Position numbers and translations under genes: made by a program
In this document: in pieces, positions 5,912 to 11,196 of the stretch
How the letters are laid out: the number at the start of each line of letters is the position of its first letter
Numbering within the stretch: the stretch's first letter is position 1
Notes under the pieces: model-generated
Told to the model about the DNA's origin: nothing
The model's database searches: none
The model's input: the letters and a program-made list of their open reading frames with translations, nothing else
Source: JANNXY01 sp031409775
Lineage (GTDB): Bacteria; Patescibacteriota; Minisyncoccia; Phycocordibacterales; CAIZIN01
Assembly: GCA_031409775.1 (NCBI GenBank)
Contig: JANNXY010000012.1
Span: 1 to 13,650 of the forward strand
DNA length: 13,650 bases
Reading direction: 5' to 3'

Positions 5912-8381
5912 GTTCGGGTGTGTTTAGGTAGCCGCACTTTTTCCATTTCTTGCCGGAGCCACATGGACATGGACTGTTACGATCGATGTTTACTTCACTT
6001 TTTTCTACTTCATCTTTGGTATTTTGGATTTCGGCAATCTCCTTCTTCATCCTTTGCTCTTCTTGTTCGAATGCATTGACTTGGATGTTGGGGACGAGGG
6101 ACGTGATTTCGTGGCTTACAGCCTGTTCCATTTCTTTAAACAACCTCAGCCCCTCGCGCTTGTATTCAGTGAGCGGGTCTCGCTGTCCATATGCACGGAG
6201 GTTTACACTGCCTCGTAGATGATCCATAACTTCTAGATGTTCTATCCAGAATGTATCAATACTTTGAAGTATCATACGGCGAAACACTTTCATAAATTCT
6301 TCTCGACCCACACCTTCTATTTTTTTATTTATTATTTCTGTTGTTGCTATATCTGACTCCGCAAGGATCTGGGATATTTCGTATTCTAGATGCTCTGGAT
6401 CTGCAAACAGGACTTTACGTCGGCGCTCATAGACGAATTTCCTCTGGAAGTTTAATACATTGTCGAAATCCAAAACATGTTTGCGTGAGTCGAAGTGGAA
6501 GCCTTCTATTTTCTTCTGAGCTGACTCTATCGACCTACTCACTAGACTATTCTCGATAGGCTGATCTTCGGGGATTCCTAGCTTACCCATCATCGACTTG
6601 ACCATCCCAGACGCAAATATACGCATGAGGTCGTCCTCGAGGGAAACGTAGAACTGAGTCTCACCTGGGTCACCCTGTCTACCCGATCGTCCTCGTAGCT
6701 GGTTGTCTATTCTCCTCGCTTCATGGCGCTCTGTACCTACGACGTAGAGTCCACCTAGAGACTTGACCTCTTCACTTTCTTCGGGAGTTGCTTGTGGGCC
6801 ACCGAGCTTGATATCAACACCGCGGCCCGCCATGTTGGTAGCGACTGTTACAGCACCTCGCTTGCCGGCGAGCGCTACTATCTCTCCTTCTTTCTCGTGA
6901 TTCTTGGCATTGAGCATCTGATGCTTCACACCGGCTTGATTGAGAAATGCAGAAAGCATCTCATTCTTCTCTATCGATACAGTACCTATGAGTACTGGTT
7001 GCCCCTTCAATTGAAGTTCTTTTACTTTGTGTGCCAGAGCTTTGTATTTGCCTTGTTCATTTTGAAACACCAAATCAGGTTTATCTATTCTCGCATTACC
7101 TCTATGTGTTGGGACAAGTATTGTATCGAGTCCATAGACCTTCTGAAATTCTTCTTTACTTGTAAGAGCAGTTCCAGTCATCCCCGAAAGCTTTTTATAT
7201 AATTTGAAATAATTCTGATATGTAATAGAAGCATAGGTTCTAGATTCGCGCTGAACCATCACACCCTCTTTGGCCTCTACAGCCTGGTGTAGTCCCTCTG
7301 ACCAGCGACGACCTGGCTGGAGTCTACCGGTAAACGTATCTACGATTACCACCTCTCCCTCCTTTACAACATAGTCTCGGTCAGGTTTATAGAGAGCTTC
7401 GGCACGCACCGCGGTTTCTAAATGGTGTACAAATTTAACACCTTTGTCTGTATAAAGGTTCTCTACATTTAAAATTTTCTCTACTTTGCCTATACCTATA
7501 TCAGTCATCGATATTGACCTAAATTTCTCGTCGACTGTGTAGTCGGTGTCTTTCACAAGCTTCCTGGCTACTGTAGCAAACTGACCATAGAGGTCTTCAG
7601 AATTGTTAGCTGGAGCAGATATGATGAGCGGTGTACGTGCTTCATCTATAAGTATAGAATCCACCTCATCTACGATCGCGTATGCATGCACGCCTTGTCT
7701 AATCCTCTTTTCATCATATTCGATATTGTCTCGTAGATAGTCGAATCCGAATTCACTGTTAGTTCCATAAACTATATCGGCTTTGTAAGCTTCGTGACGG
7801 GAACAAGGTCGTAGGAATTCGTAAACAACTTTGTAGGAAGCCTGTTCGTCTCTTTGTTCTTCTTTGTTCTCATCATTTTCTTTGTGGCTAGGATCATATA
7901 TGTATGATGCATCATGATTGATCACAGATACACTGAGTCCTGCGTAAGCATAAACCTGTCCCATCCACGCAGCATCGCGACGAGCGAGGTAGTCGTTTAC
8001 GGTTACTACATGTACACCGTCACCTGTAAGTGCGTTCAAGTATGCAGGAAGTGTAGCAACGAGTGTTTTACCTTCGCCAGTCCTCATCTCTGCGATAGCG
8101 CCAGAGTTGATAATAAGTCCGCCGAGGAGTTGCACACGATAGTGTCTCTGGCCTAGCGTTCTCGTAGCCGCCTCACGGACTAAAGCGAACGCTTCTGGAG
8201 TTACTTGGTCAAGCGTTAGTTTCCCCTCTTTTATTTGGGTTTTCCAGTCGGCAGTTTTAGCCTTGATTTCAGCCTCTGTTAGCACATTTATGGTCGGAGC
8301 CAGGTCCTCTATCTGCTTTAGAGCTCGGTCATACTTCTTTAAATTTGAACCATCAAATAAGCTTTTTACAAGATTTATCAT
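5889..8381 (-). CDS. secA: Preprotein translocase ATPase SecA, lineage-variant form
   Basis: SecA drives protein export through SecYEG. The 830-residue protein has Walker A in MRTGEGKTLVATLP (99-112), the DEVDSILIDEART motif (238-250), YGTNSEFGFDYLRDN (205-219) before the cross-linking domain, TNMAGRGVDIKLGG (515-528) and ERHEARRIDNQLRGRSGRQGDPG in NBD2, then scaffold and two-helix-finger sequences (DTFWIEHLEVMDHLRG, about 709-724). Three oddities stand out. There is an insert of about 35 charged residues at about 158-195 in NBD1. The stretch corresponding to the helical wing (about 655-702) is much shorter than in E. coli SecA. The C-terminal zinc motif CPCGSGKKWKKCG (805-817) has Gly where the fourth ligand (His/Cys) normally sits. 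It is the first gene of the secA-MYG1-obg operon, with a -10 box 6 nt before its ATG. Confidence 0.97.
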   Translation of the reverse strand: MINLVKSLFDGSNLKKYDRALKQIEDLAPTINVLTEAEIKAKTADWKTQIKEGKLTLDQVTPEAFALVREAATRTLGQRHYRVQLLGGLIINSGAIAEMRTGEGKTLVATLPAYLNALTGDGVHVVTVNDYLARRDAAWMGQVYAYAGLSVSVINHDASYIYDPSHKENDENKEEQRDEQASYKVVYEFLRPCSRHEAYKADIVYGTNSEFGFDYLRDNIEYDEKRIRQGVHAYAIVDEVDSILIDEARTPLIISAPANNSEDLYGQFATVARKLVKDTDYTVDEKFRSISMTDIGIGKVEKILNVENLYTDKGVKFVHHLETAVRAEALYKPDRDYVVKEGEVVIVDTFTGRLQPGRRWSEGLHQAVEAKEGVMVQRESRTYASITYQNYFKLYKKLSGMTGTALTSKEEFQKVYGLDTILVPTHRGNARIDKPDLVFQNEQGKYKALAHKVKELQLKGQPVLIGTVSIEKNEMLSAFLNQAGVKHQMLNAKNHEKEGEIVALAGKRGAVTVATNMAGRGVDIKLGGPQATPEESEEVKSLGGLYVVGTERHEARRIDNQLRGRSGRQGDPGETQFYVSLEDDLMRIFASGMVKSMMGKLGIPEDQPIENSLVSRSIESAQKKIEGFHFDSRKHVLDFDNVLNFQRKFVYERRRKVLFADPEHLEYEISQILAESDIATTEIINKKIEGVGREEFMKVFRRMILQSIDTFWIEHLEVMDHLRGSVNLRAYGQRDPLTEYKREGLRLFKEMEQAVSHEITSLVPNIQVNAFEQEEQRMKKEIAEIQNTKDEVEKSEVNIDRNSPCPCGSGKKWKKCGYLNTPEHEKRSNS

Positions 8382-8387
8382 AGATTG

Positions 8388-8396
8388 AGTATAATA
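8388..8396 (-). promoter_or_regulatory. secA -10 region; predicted leaderless or near-leaderless start
   Basis: The minus strand reads TGATATTATACTCAATCT before the secA ATG. TATACT (8388-8393) lies exactly 6 nt from the start codon. The overlapping TATTAT (8391-8396), preceded by TGA as an extended -10, would leave a 3-nt leader. No good -35 box is seen because the terminator hairpin occupies that position, and there is no Shine-Dalgarno sequence. Confidence 0.55.
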
Positions 8397-8407
8397 TCAC
8401 AAAAAAG

Positions 8408-8438
8408 AAAAACCGGCACTTTATGCGTGCCGGTTTTT
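8408..8438. terminator. Bidirectional intrinsic terminator between the Lys-rich ORF and secA
   Basis: AAAAACCGGCAC (8408-8419) pairs perfectly with GTGCCGGTTTTT (8427-8438) around a 7-nt loop, with a GC-rich core and T runs on both strands. On the minus strand it ends transcripts of the Lys/Ala-rich ORF just before the secA promoter; on the plus strand nothing obvious leads into it. Confidence 0.88.
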
Positions 8439-8452
8439 CTTTGAAAGAAATA

Positions 8453-8518
8453 CTATTTTCTTTTCTTTGTAGCTTTCTTTTTCTTTGCTACTTTCTTTGC
8501 CTTTTTCTTTGCTGCCAT
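8453..8518 (-). CDS. Lys/Ala-rich mini-protein, H1-tail-like
   Basis: This 21-codon ORF from ATG 8518 encodes MAAKKKAKKVAKKKKA then TKKRK and a TAG stop: 12 Lys, 1 Arg, 5 Ala. Such AKKK-type peptides resemble the tails of histone H1-like or AlgP-like nucleic-acid-binding proteins. A role in binding DNA or RNA is inferred from charge alone. Support is positional: a strong intrinsic terminator begins 15 bp after its stop, and it lies alone between secA and an AT-rich gap. An AAAGGAG (8539-8545) resembles a Shine-Dalgarno sequence but is 20 nt from the ATG, too far for normal use. An in-frame TGA 12 codons upstream rules out a longer version from an ATG, GTG or TTG. It could also be a degraded remnant. 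Confidence 0.5.
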   Translation of the reverse strand: MAAKKKAKKVAKKKKATKKRK

Positions 8519-8778
8519 GTGATTGGTAACGTTCTCGACTCCTTTGTAAATTTTTCAATCTATTGAAGTTCGTCGGAACGTGCAAATTATTTTTAAGTAA
8601 AGCTTTTTGTAAGTAGACTAAACCTACAAAGAACTTTTTCATTTATAATTATCGCAGGGTAAAATAGTTTGCACAATGCATAAATAAAAAATTATGTGGA
8701 TAACTTTCGAAAAATATTTCGATAGAAATATTTTTAAATAAAATAGATTTATGAAAAAAATAAATTAAATGGAAAAAT
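8519..8778. other. AT-rich intergenic region with one DnaA box and an AT hairpin
   Basis: No protein gene is convincing in this stretch of about 260 bp. TGTGGATAA (8695-8703) is the exact complement of the DnaA box TTATCCACA. Next to it, AAAAATATTT (8710-8719) and AAATATTTTT (8726-8735) form a perfect 10-bp AT-only inverted repeat around CGATAG, which could be a weak terminator after the mannosidase gene. A possible promoter for the Lys/Ala-rich ORF is TTGCAC-17-TAGATT on the minus strand between about 8555 and 8585. A single DnaA box is not enough to call an origin. Confidence 0.4.
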
Positions 8779-10167
8779 TTAAATAACTTTAGTTAAGATT
8801 TGTGGAAAATCTTTTTCGATTTTTAAAATTAATTCTCCAAACAATGAGTTCGCCCAACCGAACCACGGACGAGTAAAATCTTTTGGATCATCTACATTTA
8901 CGCTTTCGTGCATGAAATAAGTTCCAGTATGAGTCTTCTTTAATGTTTTTAAGCATTCTATTATTTCTCTTTCATCATCTGATGTTAATGCTTGCATTAT
9001 GGTGGCTATGGGCCAGAAATGGCTCAGTACTCCTGTATGAGGACTAGTTAATCCTTCTGAACTTTTACCCTTTGCATAAAATGGATTTGCTGAACTCAGT
9101 ATCATTTTGCGCGAAGAAACATAGACTGGATTATCGATCGAACAAAATCCTAGATAAGGCAACGAAAGCAGGCTTGGGACATTTGGATCATCCATAACAA
9201 GGCTGGAGCCAAATCCATCAACCTCGTAAGCATATATTTCTCCTAATTCTCGATGTCTCACTATTCCCTGCTTAGTAATACCATCTTCTATTTCCTTTAC
9301 TACTTTAAGCGCTTCTTGAGATAGCTTTTCCTGTTTAATTAGATTAAGGATTTTACTTGCCTCTCTTAGATTAACCGAAAGCATAGCGTTACTTGCAATA
9401 ATATAAGGAAAGGTTGATTCATCATCAGATGGCCGAAAAACATTTCTAACCAATCCGCATTGCTTGCTTGGATATCCATAACCCCTCATACGTATTGCGG
9501 GATGAGACTTGCCATCGGGTCCAAAGAATTTATACATTTCCTTTGCAGTATCTTTGGTCAATGTTTGCTGCTCAATTCGGATGACTTCAAATATCTTTTT
9601 AATTGCTTTGGTCCAAGTAGAATTAAAATATGAAAGATTTTTACTTTCTTTGTAATACCCAACCGACAGGCGCAAGAAAGAAGCTAAGCTATCTATTTCG
9701 AATTTACGTTCCCAAGTATCTCTGCCCCATTTGCTGCCTTTGGGCCAGTATTTGTTTTGGGTAGGATTTTTCTCCTTTATATCCACAAAGGCATTGGCAT
9801 ACAGATCTGTAATAATGTTTCTGGCTTGGCGATTGATTAATCCTGCAAAAAGTTTATCTAACTTTTCATCTTTATTTACAAACTGCAAATATGGCCAGAC
9901 TTGGTTAGTAGAATCCCGCAACCACATAGCAGGGATATCGCCTGTTGAAATAAAAGTATCTGGATTCCCCTTTTCATCCTCTCGATAAAACACCGTAGTA
10001 TCTAATGTATTTGGCAAACACTGGGCAAACATTCTGCGTATATCAGAGTCTTTTATTAAACCCGAGATCCTGATGATTTCACTTTCAACAGCCGCACTAT
10101 GGAAAAGTCGGTGTTTAGGGATGGGACGAGTCTTTAGCTTTTTATAATCAAACGGGGTTTTCTTCAT
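8779..10167 (-). CDS. GH125-family exo-alpha-mannosidase (metal-independent)
   Basis: GH125 enzymes remove non-reducing alpha-1,6-mannose by inversion. The 462-residue protein has the family landmarks in order: TGDIPAMWLRDSTNQVWPY (75-93), WGRDTWERKFEIDSLASFLRL (147-167), MRGYGYP (227-233), VRNVFRPSDDEST (240-252), YEVDGFGSSLVMDDPNVPSLLSLPYLG (314-340) and THTGTYFMHESVNVDDP (412-428), then TRPWFGWANSLFGELI. E421 in MHES is the probable general base and D248 or D249 in RPSDDE the probable acid, by analogy with characterised members. No signal peptide or membrane segment is seen, so it should act in the cytoplasm. ATG 10167 is preferred over a TTG at 10209, which would put the inverted repeat at 10180-10242 inside the gene. 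It follows hepT by 85 bp. Transfer from a glycan-degrading bacterium is plausible but untested. Confidence 0.93.
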   Translation of the reverse strand: MKKTPFDYKKLKTRPIPKHRLFHSAAVESEIIRISGLIKDSDIRRMFAQCLPNTLDTTVFYREDEKGNPDTFISTGDIPAMWLRDSTNQVWPYLQFVNKDEKLDKLFAGLINRQARNIITDLYANAFVDIKEKNPTQNKYWPKGSKWGRDTWERKFEIDSLASFLRLSVGYYKESKNLSYFNSTWTKAIKKIFEVIRIEQQTLTKDTAKEMYKFFGPDGKSHPAIRMRGYGYPSKQCGLVRNVFRPSDDESTFPYIIASNAMLSVNLREASKILNLIKQEKLSQEALKVVKEIEDGITKQGIVRHRELGEIYAYEVDGFGSSLVMDDPNVPSLLSLPYLGFCSIDNPVYVSSRKMILSSANPFYAKGKSSEGLTSPHTGVLSHFWPIATIMQALTSDDEREIIECLKTLKKTHTGTYFMHESVNVDDPKDFTRPWFGWANSLFGELILKIEKDFPQILTKVI

Positions 10168-10179
10168 ATTTGCGTCCAC

Positions 10180-10242
10180 AATACTCGAGCGGGTGCGAGG
10201 CTCCAACAAATATCATTTTGTGAGTGCAGTCGCTCGAGTATT
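10180..10242. repeat. 12-bp perfect inverted repeat between hepT and the mannosidase gene
   Basis: AATACTCGAGCG (10180-10191) and CGCTCGAGTATT (10231-10242) are exact reverse complements separated by 39 bp. Pairing resumes with TGC/GCA after two mismatches. Each arm contains the palindrome CTCGAG. No T tract follows on the minus strand, so it is not a classical terminator. It may be a paired operator, an mRNA hairpin in the hepT-mannosidase leader, or the ends of a tiny inserted element. Confidence 0.7.
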
Positions 10243-10252
10243 CTAGAAACAA

Positions 10253-10666
10253 TTAAAAGTACTTATTTACAATTATTTTACCATATTCCTCGTAAAGTAC
10301 ATAAAACTTCTTGATATTCTCGATCATTTCCCTGTATTCTAGCTTCTCATAATCATGGACAATTTGGTTTCTTACCTTGGTTGATTCTGCAATTTTCGCG
10401 GCAAAATTTTGTTCTATAGCCCCAGAATCAGCCAAATCATAAAAGCTAGATCTATAAGAATCCGAGACTCTTTTTGAAATCTGATAGGATAAAGCAGTGT
10501 TTATATCAATTGCTTCGTCTACCACTAATTGAAACAATCTTTCCATTGATAGTCTTTTTTCTTCATTTCTTAAAATATCGTCAGTAGGGGTAGCAACATA
10601 TGCCTGCAATTTGCTCATATATTCTGTAAACTTACTAATTTTAGTTTTTATTATTCCTATTACCAT
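10253..10666 (-). CDS. hepT: HepT-like HEPN RNase toxin (type VII toxin-antitoxin)
   Basis: This 137-residue DUF86/HepT-type protein ends its core with the catalytic RX4HXY motif, seen as RNQIVHDY with R99, H104 and Y106. In characterised systems HepT is an RNase acting on tRNA or mRNA and is silenced when the NTase MntA attaches AMP to the motif tyrosine. All these residues are present here. The N-terminal part is helical (EEKRLSMERLFQLVVDEAIDI, a typical DUF86 helix). It lies 10 bp after mntA in the same direction, the standard antitoxin-toxin order, and has no Shine-Dalgarno sequence. The gene symbol is given by family, not by a proven orthologue. Confidence 0.9.
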   Translation of the reverse strand: MVIGIIKTKISKFTEYMSKLQAYVATPTDDILRNEEKRLSMERLFQLVVDEAIDINTALSYQISKRVSDSYRSSFYDLADSGAIEQNFAAKIAESTKVRNQIVHDYEKLEYREMIENIKKFYVLYEEYGKIIVNKYF

Positions 10667-10676
10667 AATAATTTTA

Positions 10677-11087
10677 TTAATTATTTGCCCACTCCAAAAT
10701 TGCTTTATCCCTCCATTCTCTTAGCCAAGCTGTCTCCATCCAGATCTTTATACCGTACAGCTTCCATTTCAAAAATACATTTTCGCCATTTTCGTATATG
10801 AGCACAGCATCATTTATCACTGCATACATCATTGTAGGTGAAGCAGTCTTCATATCTACAATCTCTATATCTTCCCTCCCCAGCAGGATTGAAAGTTGGC
10901 TCCAAACTGACATCTTTATATCAAAAGAATTCTGATCATTTTGGGTAAATATAGCAATGTCCAAATCACTTTTCATATGTGTGTTCCCCCGAGCAACAGA
11001 TCCAAATATAGCCAAAAACTTCAAGTCTAAAGACTTAGCTATTTCTACTATTTCTCGAATTTGTATTTCATTAAAAGTATCTTCCAT
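10677..11087 (-). CDS. mntA: MntA-like nucleotidyltransferase antitoxin (type VII toxin-antitoxin)
   Basis: This 136-residue minimal nucleotidyltransferase has FGSVARGNTHMKSDLDIAIF with G29-S30, D41 and D43, and D78 in IEIVDM as the likely third catalytic aspartate, a complete triad. Its partner is the HepT-like protein immediately downstream, whose toxicity it probably blocks by AMPylation. ATG 11087 is chosen over a start at 11168: the upstream 27 residues are atypical and would cover the terminator hairpin at 11105-11129, and a -10 box TAATAT ends 7 nt before ATG 11087. The C-terminus, WMETAWLREWRDKAILEWANN, is Trp-rich. Confidence 0.88.
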   Translation of the reverse strand: MEDTFNEIQIREIVEIAKSLDLKFLAIFGSVARGNTHMKSDLDIAIFTQNDQNSFDIKMSVWSQLSILLGREDIEIVDMKTASPTMMYAVINDAVLIYENGENVFLKWKLYGIKIWMETAWLREWRDKAILEWANN

Positions 11088-11094
11088 AACATTA

Positions 11095-11100
11095 ATATTA
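11095..11100 (-). promoter_or_regulatory. mntA -10 box; predicted leaderless start
   Basis: TAATAT on the minus strand lies 7 nt before the mntA ATG, putting the predicted transcription start at or one base before the start codon. The -35 region is poor and overlaps the hairpin at 11105-11129, so that hairpin could also work as an autoregulatory operator. This is inferred from position alone. Confidence 0.45.
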
Positions 11101-11104
11101 ACAC

Positions 11105-11129
11105 AAAATCCGCCCAGTAAAGTGCGGAT
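11105..11129 (-). terminator. Weak intrinsic terminator after the O-antigen ligase gene
   Basis: ATCCGC (11108-11113) pairs with GCGGAT (11124-11129) around a 10-nt loop. On the minus strand it is followed by TTTTGTGTT and lies about 70 bp after the stop of the O-antigen ligase gene, just before mntA. The stem is short, so some read-through into mntA-hepT is likely. Confidence 0.5.
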
Positions 11130-11196
11130 AGTATGCGATATTTGTCTTGTGGAGCAAGCACATTCCACTCACAGGTGCCAGTATAGCAGATCTAAA

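Noticed and set aside
6792..7202. 136-codon plus-strand ORF inside secA
   Set aside because: It lies wholly opposite a certain secA coding sequence, with no recognisable domain and biased Cys/Tyr/Ser/Ile content typical of antisense frames.
8421..8642. 73-codon minus-strand ORF starting MKKFFVGLVYLQKALL
   Set aside because: Its 3' third is an out-of-frame reading of the Lys/Ala-rich ORF, and its end lies inside the strong terminator hairpin at 8408-8438. No family resemblance is seen.
8640..8780. Replication origin
   Set aside because: There is one exact DnaA box only, no box cluster, no dnaA/dnaN nearby and no change of gene direction. Kept as a low-interest finding.
10168..10209. TTG start of the mannosidase at 10209
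   Set aside because: The extra 14 residues would be coded through the inverted repeat. The ATG at 10167 is the natural start.
11088..11168. Longer mntA start at 11168
   Set aside because: The extra residues are Cys-rich and unlike NTases, and they would span the terminator hairpin and the -10 box. ATG 11087 fits better.
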